Source of the DNA: Tubulanus polymorphus | Lineage: Eukaryota; Nemertea; Palaeonemertea; Tubulaniformes; Tubulanidae | Assembly: GCF_964204645.1 (NCBI RefSeq) | Contig: NC_134030.1 | Coordinates: 20,775,110-20,839,109 of the forward strand | DNA length: 64,000 nucleotides | Reading direction: 5' to 3' | Translations under genes and position numbers: made by a program | Part shown: piece after piece, positions 11,680-22,789 of the stretch | Layout of the letters: each line of letters opens with the position of its first letter | How positions within the stretch are numbered: the first letter of the stretch is position 1 | Notes under the pieces: generated by a model | What the model saw: the letters and a program-made list of their open reading frames with translations, nothing else | What the model was told of the DNA's origin: nothing | The model's database searches: none

Positions 11680-11903
11680 CCTGTAGACAACAAGAAACAA
11701 GAACATATTCCCAACATATTTTTACCATATTCAGTACGTACGCAACAACCGAATCGTACAAGCGATAAGAAAGGTACGTAATATGAGGAACAATTTACGC
11801 ATAATTCGATCGAATTTTCTGTACGCCGAAATTCGTTTTGATTGTGAATAGATTTCAGATGTAACAGCACAGGATTCCACAATTAACCAACAGACACACG
11901 TAC

Positions 11904-11940
11904 CTGATAATAACAGGGCGGCTCTTTTCCGAGATAAGAC
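11904..11940 (-). other. Gene B non-coding first exon (5'UTR)
   Basis: Ends at a CAG|GTACGT donor (11904/11903) and carries the CTTTTCCGAGATAAGACG block shared by genes A, C and D. The start is estimated from the TATA box. Confidence 0.6.
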
Positions 11941-11962
11941 GCTGATCTGTTTTCGAGTTTGG

Positions 11963-11969
11963 TTTTATA
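11963..11969 (-). promoter_or_regulatory. TATA box of gene B
   Basis: TATAAAA on the minus strand in a promoter nearly identical to that of gene A. Confidence 0.6.
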
Positions 11970-12239
11970 CGCGTTTTGGAGGGATATGAATCATTTCCAC
12001 AGGTGAAATTAATTTCTTATTTTCAAGTATTGTATAATACATCTTTTTACGTTGAATTCGATCATAAATCTGTATTGTATCACTTGCAACTGTCCTCTAC
12101 CCGTAATCTATGTATGAATCGGTAGGCGACGACATAGTTCGATGTCGCTGAAGTTGCCGCTGAATGAAATATAACATTCAAATCCATGTTAGAACTTCAG
12201 TTTGCGTTAACGATTTCAGTAAAACGTATTGATCTTCAT

Positions 12240-12600
12240 TACTAATGCATCCTCGCTTGCCAGGGTTTGATTGCCGCCCGCCTAGCTCACGCCAACACAA
12301 ACCCTGGCCGCAAAACCTTAATTGGTCTATTACACCGCCCAAGATTTCTTGGGTGGGCAGGTTGCGGCCCGTCGCCACCACGTCTACGTATATGTCAAGC
12401 CAATCAGATGCATTTTTTCACCATCCTCGCTTGCCAGGGTCTGATTGCCGCCCGCTGTGAGCTCATGCCTATGCAAACCCTCGCCGCAAACCCTTCATTG
12501 GTCTATTTCACCACCCACGATTTCTTTGGAGGACGGGTTCCCGCTCAGCGCCCGCCAGTCTATATATCTAACCAATCAAATGCGTTTTTACCGGCACGAC
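12240..12600. repeat. Two-copy repeat of about 175 bp
   Basis: Units begin CATCCTCGCTTGCCAGGG and contain GGTCTATT and AAGATTTCTT/ACGATTTCTT with GC-rich flanks. A diverged third copy is at 1470-1600. Confidence 0.6.
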
Positions 12601-12659
12601 GTTTGCCCTATAAATACCACGTATCTGATAGGCTAGATAAATAGACCGAGCGAGAACCA

Positions 12660-13440
12660 TGGCAAGCGAGGATGTTTTTCGCCGGTAGATTCGTAGACTG
12701 GTCGCCTGTCCAATTCTGCGCTACCTGCATTCGCAGTTTGAATAGTCTAACTGAAGGTAGAGACCGGTGACCAGTCTAGTAGATTCGTTCAATACAACGC
12801 AGCTGATTGGCTAGATATAAAGACTGGTGGCCGCTGATTATCTGCTCACAACTCGTCGAGTTGGTACGAACTATGATCTGGAAAAAGTTTCTGGTCCTGA
12901 AAGTCCTGAAAATCGTTGTAATGCACCATGTTATGCTCATTGATGGTAGACGAGTGTGAAATTGGATATCTTCAATCAATGAGGATTTCGTGCCAACAGC
13001 TATCCCGCTAGATGGCGTGCGTAACAGTGCGACAACCCCGTCAAAATCTGGTTCATTCTCAATGAACTTTCATCTAGATTTTTAGCCTCCCTCATCAGAA
13101 ATTAGGCAAATCTTTATAAACTCAGATGATCTTTAGCTAGTTCATATATAAGGTGGATTTTTACTAATCATCATTCAAAGAATTTGAGAAATTATGGATA
13201 GACTTTAATTGAATATGAGAAGAAATCCGGGAGTCGTTGTCTGAATGCACACTAGCGAACCTGGTGGATCCTCGCTTGCCACATTCGAACGTAGGGGTGC
13301 GTACGGCTACTTCGGTTTTGTCTATAGAGCTTGCCGAAAGCTGCTTACATCCTACCTAGACTGGAATCGAACCCGATGGCATCGAGACTCGCCACGGTAC
13401 GAACACCTGCCACACTAGCCCAGGTGCCCAGCTATACACA
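12660..13440. other. Gene-free stretch with foldback and tRNA-like remnants
   Basis: 12685-12785 has inverted GACTGGTCGCC / GGTGACCAGTC ends. 13345-13400 has the GGAATCGAACCCGATGGCATCG motif of the foldback family. 13262 carries a half unit of the 77-bp repeat. No exon is supported. Confidence 0.4.
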
Positions 13441-13899
13441 GGATGATGGCGGTGACGATGAGGACGGACGCGAGACCTGAAGTAAATAGACATGGCGTCA
13501 CAGGACCTGGTTCCGTGTGTACACTAGACAGCAGAACGATTGCACACGCGCTCACAACTTCGCTTGAGAAACAAAACATTTCACCATTTCTTTCAAGATT
13601 GCACCAGTGGAATCGTATTTTTTCAACAGACCCTATCACGTAACACCATATTAAACAAGATTGCAAAAAAAATTAGGCCGTTGGGACTAATCCGGGAATG
13701 CTCAACTACATGCGCTGAACCGGCTGATTTACTATATGCTGAATTTCGACAAAACCTTGGCATCATACAGTATCAATGGTACACGTGGGCGAAGTGTCAT
13801 ATTTATTAGAAACAAAAGCTACAACAATATCTACCTACGCCGGTTAAAAAGACATTACTGACACCTGCCGGTCAAATGATTAATCATCCTGTTTTACCG

Positions 13900-13906
13900 T
13901 ATAAAA
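13900..13906 (+). promoter_or_regulatory. TATA box of the Gly/Arg/Tyr peptide gene
   Basis: TATAAAA 67 nt before the ATG, placing transcription start near 13930. Confidence 0.55.
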
Positions 13907-13966
13907 ACACTCACAAAGATACAACGATCAATTTACTGATAAAAACAAGAAGCTCGTGAACTAACA

Positions 13967-14519
13967 ATGCTCAGGTAAGTGCACGGGGAGCTATCACAAT
14001 TTTTTCATTTCTAACTCGGGCGAGCTTTAACGTAGACGCAGGGCCCGGTTATTTGTTCTATTTTCACCAAAACGTTTGCCTCATAGCACCACAGTATAAG
14101 TCGCGTGATAAGTTCCATAGTTCAGTGCAATTCGAGTTCAATCGCAAATATGGTCATTTAAACCTACAGCGCTCAAATCTAACTGAACTGTATATGGAAT
14201 TGGATCCTCGTAGTAGGATAAACAAAATATATTTTCGTTTTTTTTTTTATACAGAATTAAGTTGTTCGCCATTTTGCTGGTATTGTTGATTGTTCTTGTG
14301 GTTGCAACCTCCGCTTGTAAGTTACATTAATATATGTGCCAGCTCTCCCCTTCCCCGAAAACCGGATTCTAACAGTTCGACGCAATTGAAATTTCAGTCT
14401 TCAGAGGCTTTGGGGGTTATAGAGGTGGTTATAGAGGTGGTTACGGGCGGCCGTATGGCTATGGTGGTTATAGAGGTGGTTACGGACGGCCGTATGGCTA
14501 TGGTGGATACAGAGGCTGA
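13967..14519 (+). CDS. Secreted Gly/Arg/Tyr-rich small peptide (63 aa, three exons)
   Basis: Exons 13967-13974 (ATGCTCAG|GTAAGT), 14255-14316 (after TTTTTTTTTATACAG, ending at T|GTAAGT) and 14398-14519 (after ATTTCAG, ending TGA). The joined CDS is exactly 192 nt. Residues 1-23 (MLRIKLFAILLVLLIVLVV then ATSA) are a strong signal peptide. The mature peptide is tandem GGYRGGY and GRPYGYGGYRG units. It resembles the general class of GGY/GRY secreted peptides found in cuticles, shells and antimicrobial families; which of these applies cannot be told. It lies on the opposite strand between genes B and C. The leader sequence is unrelated to that of genes A-D. Confidence 0.75.
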
Positions 14520-14559
14520 TTTATTTACATGATATTTCATTCCGTCGGATAAACGTCAT

Positions 14560-15140
14560 TCTTAATGTTTAGGAAAATTATTTCTTGATGTATGAATTCA
14601 TTGTTTAAATTTTGTTATCTCGAATGCTTCAATTATCATAACGGTTGTGTCAACGTGTAAACCTGGAACAACTACAACGTGTGCAGGATCTATCGTATAA
14701 TACAATAGCCTATTTCTCAAGAAGTTCATTTGTTTCTTCCTTTTTGTCTTTCAATACAGTCTTATGTGTAGCTTTGAGCCAGGTTTTTATGAATCGACTT
14801 CACCCGAAATGAACACTGGCATAATCTCATAAGAAATCAGAGTTTGTAACCTAAGCCCATTTTAAAAGATTTAGTCGATGTACCAGGTATTGCAGGATTT
14901 CACGCAAGCGACGATCGATGATCAATATCATGCACAGTGATTAGCATGGGAAGAGTCTTTAGCTCAATTCCAACCATAACTTGACCAAATTTTGAAGTCG
15001 AAGCGCAAACTACTAACAGAGTATGCTAGGCTCTGGTGGTCATTGCTCCTGAAGGGCTGACCGGTAAGATCTCCCGGATTTATTTGCGATAACGAACAAA
15101 ATGAAAACGAAAGCAACAAAACGTCTATATTTTCAAGAGG
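14560..15140. other. Spacer without recognised gene
   Basis: AT-rich sequence between the peptide gene and the gene C poly(A) site. No repeats or splice-framed ORFs were recognised. Confidence 0.4.
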
Positions 15141-15141
15141 T

Positions 15142-15147
15142 TTTATT
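15142..15147 (-). terminator. Polyadenylation signal of gene C
   Basis: AATAAA on the minus strand, about 60 nt after the gene C stop codon. Confidence 0.6.
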
Positions 15148-15205
15148 ACGGTATCCTGATGACGACTACAAATCAAGTGTGTACAGTCGGTACATTGACA
15201 GAAGA

Positions 15206-16527
15206 TCAATAGTAGTTGCCGAAGCCTCCGTATCCGTACTTGTTGTTGTACTTGTTGTTGTACTTGGCGTACTTGGCGCGGTACTTAGCTAACTTTTTGG
15301 CGAGTTTTTCCGCCTGCTTTCTGGCGTACTTTTCGTACTTGTACCTGTACTTGTCATTGCCATATTTGCTGTACTTGCTATATTTGTCGTAATCATCATC
15401 ATAGCTGTTTTCATAACCGCTATAACCTCCATCGCACTCATAGCCTCCACAAGACGGAGCGACATAAGCATCTTCGTCATAATAATCGTTCTCTTCATAA
15501 CCTATAAACAAAGGTTGAGTACATCAGAAATGCATCCACGATTTTAGACATCGTTAGGGGAATACAGTTGAACCTCGGTTATAGTACGATTCGGCTTACA
15601 ACGAAAACCTCAGTAATTCGATGAATCTAAAAATTCCCATTTTCCCATAAAAATATTTGCTTGTTACGATCGTATGGTGGCCGATAAGGGCCATAGCGTA
15701 AAATTCCTGGTATGTAAATGAGGGCGCCAGAACGCCAAAACGAAAAAAAAAACGTCCAATTTTCTCTGAAAGTTCCGTTTTGGCGCCCCCGTTTTGTTAC
15801 ATAATCAATTCCCCTTTTTTTAAGTTGGTCCCGTACAAATTGTTTATGCGCCGTCTGACCTATACATTAAAAATGCATAAAAAGGATCCACTGACTGGTG
15901 GCGCGGTCACCTGAGACATTTTAAATTGAAAATGAACTACAAACACCAGATATTAGACATTTTATCAGCACACTTTCAAAAACTGATCGTCCACACTTCA
16001 CATGTGTTCAGTGCTTCACCTGAGACATTTCTAATTGAAAATGAACTACAAACACCAGATATTAGACATTTTATCAGCACACTTTCAAAAACTGATCGTC
16101 CACACTTCACATGTGTTCAGTGCTTCACCTGAGACATTTCTAATTGAAAATGAACTACAAACACCAGATATTAGACATTTTATCAGCACACTTTCAAAAA
16201 CTGATCATCCACACTTCACATGTGTTCAGTGCTTCACCTGAGACATTTTTAATTGAAAATGAACTACAAACACCAGACATTAGATATTTTATCGGAATAC
16301 TTTCAAAAACTGATAGCTGAGACTCGACAGTGGCTCCAGTCTGCATATATGCCCTCATCCGGCGTTCAAAGTGTAGACTTTTTTCATATCTAATTATGGT
16401 TAATGAAGATTTATTTGTATATAAAACATATATATGATGGACAAAACCTAATATCTAAACATCACTTACCTCTACCAGCGATAGCCAAGGCCACAAGGGC
16501 CATCATGACAAGGAAAACTAACTTCAT
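15206..16527 (-). CDS. Gene C: secreted Tyr/Lys-rich protein (117 aa)
   Basis: The leader exon is 16527-16470 (MKLVFLVMMALVALAIAGR, donor G|GTAAGT) and the body exon 15501-15206, entered in phase 1; the CDS is 354 nt. The body opens acidic and Tyr-rich (GYEENDYYDEDAY), has two cysteines (PSCGGYECDGG), then YDKYSKYSKYG. It turns strongly basic with KYARKQAEKLAKKLAKYR, KYNNKYNNKY and a GGFGNYY end. The acidic-to-basic switch and Tyr/Lys content suit a cross-linking extracellular matrix or adhesive protein, by inference. The leader exon and first-exon block match genes A, B and D while the body is unrelated. The intron carries a 109-bp minisatellite. Confidence 0.8.
15571..15660. mobile_element. 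Possible pogo/Tigger-like element end
   Basis: TA followed by CAGTTGAACCTCGGTTATAG, similar to the starts of the 71-bp arrays at 21473 and 47238. Only one end is recognised. Confidence 0.35.
15909..16314. repeat. 109-bp minisatellite, array 1 (gene C intron)
   Basis: About 3.7 near-identical units beginning ACCTGAGACATTTCTAATTG and containing AACTACAAACACCAGATATT and CACACTTCACATGTGTTCAG. Confidence 0.9.
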
Positions 16528-16712
16528 CCTGCAAACAACAAGAAACAAACTCTCTACACGCAGGAATAGAATATACGATTTTGAAACTGATTTTCATTTG
16601 CTTATTTCCGTCGAAAGGACCAGTTTTGTTCACGAAAGCTGATGATGAATAGCTGATTCTGAATTTATTCGGTATAATTCTAAAATGCGCATTACACTAA
16701 CTCCACACTGAC

Positions 16713-16752
16713 CTGAAGCTTGAAGGACCGGTTCTTTTCCGAGATAAGACGT
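16713..16752 (-). other. Gene C non-coding first exon (5'UTR)
   Basis: Ends at CAG|GTCAGT (16713/16712) and holds the CTTTTCCGAGATAAGACG block found in genes A, B and D. The surrounding promoter has otherwise diverged. Confidence 0.55.
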
Positions 16753-16773
16753 CAAGTTGGATTTCATGATGGT

Positions 16774-16780
16774 TTATATA
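16774..16780 (-). promoter_or_regulatory. TATA box of gene C
   Basis: TATATAA on the minus strand, about 25 nt before the conserved first-exon block. Confidence 0.55.
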
Positions 16781-16989
16781 CTTATACTGAGACACAAATC
16801 ACTCCAGCAGGTGTCATTTATATGCTTTTTAATGTGACAGCAATTCATCTTTTCCGTAAAATCACTAACACTTGTCTACTGTAGGTCCGTTTGCTATGTG
16901 TCTCAAGCATAAGGTATTTTATTAACCTGCAATAAAACTGGAGACATCGAACGTCAACGCACCGGAACTTGAGATTCAGTGGACGCTCG

Positions 16990-17490
16990 TCGAGTTCATT
17001 TTCAGTTACTTCAACTCTACAGTCAAAATCAGTTCATTTTCGATTACTTTAAGTCTACATTCAAAATCAGTCCATTTTCAATTACTTTAAGTCTACATTC
17101 AAAATCAGTCCATTTTCAATTACTTCAACTCTACATTCAAAATCAGTCCATTTTCAATTACTTAAACTCTACAGTCAAAATCAGTTCATTTTCAGTTACT
17201 TCAACTCTATATTCAAAATCAGTCCATTTTCAATTACTTAAACTCTACAGTCAAAATCAGTCCATTTTCAATTACTTAAGATCAACAGTCAAAATTCGTT
17301 CATTTTCAATTACTTGAATTCTACAGTCAAATTCAGTTCATTTTCAGTTACTTCAACTCTTTATTCAAAATCAGTCCATTTTCAATTACTTTAGATCAAC
17401 AGTCAAAATCAGTTCATTTTCAATTACTTGAATTCTGCAGTCAAAACCTGTTCATTTTCAACTTTTACGGACAAAACGAGCTTATTTTCA
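16990..17490. repeat. 38-bp minisatellite
   Basis: About 13 units of AATTACTTCAACTCTACAGTC plus AAAATCAGTCCATTTTC with scattered substitutions. Confidence 0.85.
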
Positions 17491-17905
17491 ATTACATGTA
17501 CAACAATTACGTTCTAGGGTTGAATTTTCAACGTGGACCAATAGATCAACAGGACAATGTAGTAATTTGTCATCAAACTCTTCATCGTAAACATAATGAA
17601 CATATAAGACACGTGCTTCCTTGCATGAGATATCAACAACATATGGGGCCAATATTGTACCAGATCAACAATGTTGGCATGAATGCCTCTTGTTAATTCA
17701 TAGTTACACCAATGTTATTCGAAAATCATTGTTTCCAAAATCATCGTATCTAATCATTGTGCCCACGTTGTTTGCGTTATGGGTGGTTTTATTCGACGGT
17801 AGTGATTAGAGCTTGACATATTCCGGTTACGACATATGTGATAAGATAAAAACCTACTACTAATTAAAAGAATCTAAAAAAAAAGAAATTTATTTCAATA
17901 ATCAA

Positions 17906-18030
<125 letters not shown>

Positions 18031-18069
18031 AAGACCCGACGTTACGAACTCTCAATATATATCATGATC

Positions 18070-18310
18070 GTCAGACCAGGGAAAGTTTGAGACTTCGAAA
18101 TCAATTTTCTAGCTTCTGGTACGATAACCACACTCAAACGTGGTGAACGGATAAAAAGATTAAAACCCACTATTTACAGATTAAAAGAATTTAAAATCAA
18201 GAATTTATTTATTCGAACAATCTAAAATACATGAAATACGCGACGTTTCGATCTCACCCTAGAGATCATCGTCAGGTGTGAGGTGTCAGGTGTGACCTGA
18301 CGATGATCTC
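18070..18310. repeat. Inverted GAGATCATCGTCAG motif
   Basis: CACCCTAGAGATCATCGTCAGG at 18256 is followed by CCTGACGATGATCTCTAGGGTG at 18296, giving a short perfect hairpin of about 60 bp. The flanks are unremarkable. Confidence 0.6.
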
Positions 18311-18328
18311 TAGGGTGCGACATATGTG

Positions 18329-18510
18329 ACTGGTCACCGCAGCTAAGTGGCCACCACACTGACCTATCAAACGTTTTAACCTAATCTGTTGGTTAGTGCA
18401 TTTGTCTATCAGATGGTCGCCCCGGGTTCGATACCTGACTTTTTAAATCCTTCCTAATGGCTTTTTCCCTCCCTTTTGAGAATGACTTTTGGTATTAAAA
18501 TCTTCTTTTT
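18329..18510. mobile_element. tRNA-derived SINE-like copy
   Basis: GTTGGTTAGTGCA and GGGTTCGATACC are close to RNA polymerase III A and B boxes, spaced as in tRNA-derived SINEs. The copy is homologous to 9605-9785. Confidence 0.55.
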
Positions 18511-18519
18511 GCTTCTCCT

Positions 18520-19300
18520 TTACTTGGACGATTTGCGAAACAAAAGAATGACATGAAAAGAAATTAATAAGATTAAGTTGAAAATCATATCGTTCTTGAC
18601 AAGGAACTGTTGTAGTCAGATAATGACAGATCTAAACCTCATTCTTTTTCATTGTCTTTTCTATCCTTTTGTTGTTTTTATCTATCTTCTTTTTTTCTTT
18701 TCAAGGGTGCTTGCTTGAGCAGCCCTTTGGCCTTCTCTTGGACTTCATACGAAAGCCTTCTCAATTTCATTCTTGTTCTGTTTGCAAATTATCTTATAAC
18801 ATACTCAATGAAAAAAATTGAAATTCAATTGAAATTGAAAGACGATATTTTTATTGAATAGCACACATTTGTTAATCAGTCAATCGGACTACTGTGAGCT
18901 GCGTTCACACCACCACTAGTTGATTACTTAGACCGGTCCAAATGGTTCCGTACCTGGAACGAGCCAAATTTGGAACGGACGAAATCAGTGTGCGGTCACG
19001 CACGCGTCGCTAATAAGCTACGTAGAGTTATGATTTGCCCCGCAAGATGTCGCCGTGGGTATTCTAATCCGTGAAAACATTTTTAATTTCAACTCATGGC
19101 TATCTAGATATTCTAAAAAATCCTACAATCAACTTTGCAAAATACATCAAAAAAGGTCTCCCTCTATATACCATAGAAATGGTTGGAGTGTAAATTTCCT
19201 AATCCTAATCCCGAGGTAAACATTTATATGATAGATTAATGAGTCCATGTCTGCTATTTATCTTACAAATTGTGATGACTGCAGTTGATTCTTATATCCG
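18520..19300. other. Gene-free AT-rich stretch
   Basis: No splice-framed coding sequence or clear repeat was recognised. Confidence 0.35.
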
Positions 19301-19317
19301 GAGACATCAATCTATCG

Positions 19318-19440
19318 TAAAACAAACCATACCAATCAATACCATCACAATCTATGGGATGTATATACCAATCAATACCTTCACAATCTACGGGATGTAT
19401 ATACCAATCAATACCATCACAATCTATGGGTTCTATTGAC
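19318..19440. repeat. 39-bp tandem repeat, three copies
   Basis: ATACCAATCAATACCATCAC followed by AATCTATGGGATGTAT, repeated three times. Confidence 0.8.
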
Positions 19441-19626
19441 AGTGCTATGACTGTTATAACAAGAAAAATGTTTGAAGACATCAGGAGAAATTGCAGTTCT
19501 GATTCAGGAGTCGCCCTTTTAGACCCTATGAACAATTTTCTACCACTCATTTTCTTGGACCTCTTACCAGAGAAAAAACAAACAATAAAACGAAAATAAA
19601 GTCTATTTTCTACGATAGTTTTATGA

Positions 19627-19632
19627 TTTATT
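19627..19632 (-). terminator. Polyadenylation signal after the gene D tail exon
   Basis: AATAAA on the minus strand 25 nt after the TGA of the 19657-19882 exon. It supports that exon being a true last exon. Confidence 0.55.
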
Positions 19633-19656
19633 TCTACTTCAGGACAAGGACAGTGA

Positions 19657-19882
19657 TCAGTAGTGATAACGGTGTCCGTGGTAACGCGGGTAAGCATGAC
19701 CGCCGTGGTAATATCCACCGCCAAAGAATGGAGGAGGCGCGATGAATCCGTATTGTGGACCATGGGCGTGGTACGGAGCATATCCATCCTTGTATCCACT
19801 TTTGTAGGTGTTCTTGGTGTAGGTGTCCTTTGCCTTATAACCTTTGTCTTTGCCATAACTGTCTTCGTAACTCTCTTTGTAG
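19657..19882 (-). CDS. Lys/Tyr/Gly/His-rich tail exon of gene D (likely alternative last exon)
   Basis: It begins after CTATTTTCTTTTCTTTCAAACAAAAACAG, a good acceptor, and runs 1 nt plus 74 codons to TGA. It reads YKESYEDSYGKDKGYKAKDT, then TYKSGYKDGYAPY and a Gly/His/Tyr tail ending HRYHY. The first half aligns closely with the 9970-10147 exon; the tail is longer and His-rich. Its phase-2 entry matches an AG|GTATGG site in the gene D body exon (20435/20434), giving a 182-aa protein that replaces the Cys-containing end. Coding status is well supported by the paralogue; the splice is inferred. Confidence 0.6.
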
Positions 19883-20388
19883 CTGTTTTTGTTTGAAAGA
19901 AAAGAAAATAGTACTAAAATGTGTAATCATTAGTCAGTTTATACTGTGTCGTTTCACATTACAGTACACTGATCGAGGAGCCATGTCTTAGTCCAGAAGA
20001 CTAGTATTAATCTAGACTATTCACGAGGTTGTTACATCGGTTATAGAGAATCAGCTTAGACTGGTCTAGAATTGATAGTTTGGTTGAACCAAAATGAGCT
20101 TAGACAGGTCTCAACTTGTTACTTTTGTTATAGAAACAAGTGGCCCTGGTCAGATTGGTTAGAGAACCCAGTAGAACTGAAATGTACTCAGACTGGTGTT
20201 CAAATCGCAGAACTAGCTCCGCAGCTGGCAAAATGGTTCTTGTCTACCGTTTGCCACGGTAACGCCACATGAAATAAGTTGTGGAAACAAACTTTGGTTC
20301 ATAAATGTAAAAAAGGGATCGCGTTTTGACTGAGCCCTGATAGTACCGGTATTTATATACTACCTAGAAGTCTAATATTTGCTAAGCT

Positions 20389-20930
20389 TTAGCAAGTAGG
20401 TGTCCCATTGTTACAGAAGACACCAGTGCCATACCTATCATCCTCATAGCTTTCTCCATAGCCATCATCATAGCTCTCCTCGTAGCCATCATCATAGCTC
20501 TCCTCGTAGCCATCATCATGGCTTTCCTCGTAGTCATCATAGTTTTTCTCATAGCTTTCACCATAGCCATCATCATAGCTATCTTCTTCTGAGCCGTTGT
20601 AGTCTTCATCGTAATAGGTGCCTTCATCGTCGTATGAGGTGCAGTGGTCTCCACAATATTTCGGTGGATCGTTCGGTTCATAGCGATAATCAGTATACTC
20701 TGTAAGCAAAATGAGCAGCGTCTTAATACGTTAGAGTTAAGAGAATTAAGTGGTTTCCCAGATTTTAAACATTCCTCTTAGTAACCAATGAGTCCAACAA
20801 TTACACGTTTTCCATGCGAAGTTCGATCCTCTAAACTCACTTTGAGAAATTGGGAGTACACGCAATACTTACTGTAACTGGCGGCAGCCACGGCTACAAG
20901 AGCCATCATGACAAGGAAAACTAACTTCAT
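20389..20930 (-). CDS. Gene D: secreted Tyr-rich protein with four cysteines (122 aa)
   Basis: The leader exon is 20930-20873 (MKLVFLVMMALVAVAAASY, donor A|GTAAGT) and the body exon 20699-20389, entered in phase 1; the CDS is 369 nt, in frame. The body reads YTDYRYEPNDPPKYCGDHC, then acidic Tyr/Glu/Asp repeats (YEESYDDG three times in varied form), and ends CNNGTPTC. It is the closest relative of gene B and lacks B's central expansion (EIDDDGESYGHGNEEE). A secreted structural or matrix role is inferred from composition. The internal AG|GTATGG site may splice to the 19657-19882 exon. Confidence 0.8.
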
Positions 20931-21136
20931 CCTGTAGACAACAAGAAACATATTCCCTACACATTTTTACCATATTCAGTACGTACGCAACAACCGAATC
21001 GTACAAGCGATAAGAAAGGTGCTGAACAATTAACGCATGTTCGATCGAGTTTTCTGTACGCCGAAATTCGTTTTGATTGTGAATAGATTTCAGATGTAAC
21101 AGTACAGGATTCCACAATTAACCAACAGACACGTAC

Positions 21137-21175
21137 CTGATACTAACAGGGCGGCTCTTTTCCGAGATAAGACGC
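21137..21175 (-). other. Gene D non-coding first exon (5'UTR)
   Basis: Ends at CAG|GTACGT (21137/21136) and contains the shared CTTTTCCGAGATAAGACG block. The start is estimated from the TATA box. Confidence 0.6.
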
Positions 21176-21196
21176 TGAACGGTTTTCGTGTTTGGT

Positions 21197-21203
21197 TTAT
21201 ATA
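21197..21203 (-). promoter_or_regulatory. TATA box of gene D
   Basis: TATATAA on the minus strand. The flanking promoter is highly similar to that of gene B. Confidence 0.6.
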
Positions 21204-21472
21204 CGCGTTTTGGGGGGATATGAATCATTTACACAGGTGAAGTTTATTTCTTATTTTCGCGTGGTTTATTTATTACGACTTCTACGTTGAATTCGGTCAT
21301 AAATCGTTTTGTATCACTTGCAACTGTCCACTACCCGTAATCTATGTATGTATGTACCTGTAAGTAAACGACGTGAATGAACTGGTTCGATTTCGCAATG
21401 TTGCCGCCGTTGCGCTTCTCGGTGAAGTAGAACATCAAAATCCGTTTAACTATATGTACTTAAGTTATACAG

Positions 21473-22120
21473 TGGAAGCTCGGTTACAACGAACATCACG
21501 GGACCAGAAAATCTGTTCGTTATAACCGATAGTTCTATATACAGCGTAACCTCGTTACAACGAACTTCACGGGACCAGAAAATCTGTTCGTTATAACCGA
21601 TAGTTCTATATACAGCGTAACCTCGTTACAACGAACTTCACGGGACCAGAAAATCTGTTCGTTATAACCGATAGTTCTATATACAGCGTAACCTCGTTAC
21701 AACGAACTTCACGGGACCAGAAAATCTGTTCGTTATAACCGATAGTTCTATATACAGCGGAACCTCGTTACAACGAACTTCAGGAGACCAGAAAATCTGT
21801 TCGTTATAACCGATAGTTCTATATACAGCGGAACCTCGTTACAACGAACTTCAGGAGACCAGAAAATCTGTTCGTTATAACCGATAGTTCTATATACGGC
21901 GGAACCTCGTTACAACGAACTTCAGGAGACCAGAAAATCTGTTCGTTATAATCGATAGTTCTATATACAACGAGACCTCGTTACAACGAACTTCAGGAGA
22001 CCAGAAAATCTGTTCGTTATAACCGATAGTTCTATATACAGCGGAACCTCGTTACAACGAACTTCAGGAGACCAGAAAATCTGTTCGTTATAACCGATAC
22101 TTCGTTATATTCAGTATGAA
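21473..22120. repeat. 71-bp CGTTACAACGAAC satellite, array 1
   Basis: About nine units of 71 bp with AACCTCGTTACAACGAACTT, GACCAGAAAATCTGTTCG and TTATAACCGATAGTTC. It ends in ATTCAGTATGAAAT, as the other two arrays do. The outer sequence CAGTGGAAGCTCGGTTACAA resembles a pogo/Tigger-like transposon end. Confidence 0.9.
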
Positions 22121-22129
22121 ATATTATTT

Positions 22130-22780
22130 ACAAGCTGCAGATCGAAGATATTGTCTGGACCTGGAGGAGAGTTCTTGTCCCTTTTCGTAATTAAAGTTGT
22201 TACCGATTACATACAGATTTCGTATCGAAAGAACATGCGACCGTTAATACGAATCAACCAATCAGCGAACCGCCAGATAAAACTACTACGTCAAATCATT
22301 TTTTCTTTAAATCTATAAAGCAACGAATCTTTGTCTTTTATTTTCATACAAAATCTACAAAATGTTTCTTAACCCGTAGTTACGTGATCGACATACACAA
22401 GCTCATACAGTATTACAAAACAATTTAACGTAAATCAAATGAATTCATAGAAAAAAAAGAATTTCACAATGTATTTGATATATACAGAATTGAAGCCATT
22501 TTCTTGTTTACGCGTTGAAATACATGTGTCACATAATGTTTATTCTACGTCGATTTGAGACATTTGTTACGGAAGAGAAGAAATAATTGATTTCACGTAA
22601 AAGCTGCCTTCGAAGGAATTTACTATCACACGTATAATACGGTACAACAATTCCGTGGAGTAGGTTTTTTGGGGGGCCATTACACGGTACCTATTTCTGA
22701 ATTGGATATGATATCTATTACGATTCATGGATTTTGACAGTTCAGCGATAACGGTATGGGAATTAATGGGGTAGTGGCAA
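22130..22780. other. Gene-free stretch between gene D promoter array and LINE fragment
   Basis: AT-rich; no coding or repeat structure was recognised. Confidence 0.35.
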
Positions 22781-22789
22781 GCGAAATTT

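Noticed and set aside
13415-13666. 83-aa minus-strand ORF with a hydrophobic end
   Set aside because: It starts at a non-ATG codon and overlaps tRNA-like repeat sequence; no splice or promoter support.
15926-16241. Repeated ORFs reading KMNYKHQ (also near 30768, 44055 and 50816)
   Set aside because: They come from the 109-bp minisatellite; 109 is not a multiple of three, so the frame shifts every unit.
16979-17317. 112-aa ORF with QNQSIFNY repeats
   Set aside because: It is a frame of the 38-bp minisatellite with no signal peptide or promoter.
19263-19856. 197-aa minus-strand ORF
   Set aside because: It reads the tail exon in the wrong frame, on into the 39-bp repeat; the Tyr/Lys frame is conserved between the two paralogous exons and this one is not.
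21473-22120. Regular arrays resembling CRISPR
   Set aside because: Units are contiguous with no unique spacers, and the DNA is eukaryotic.
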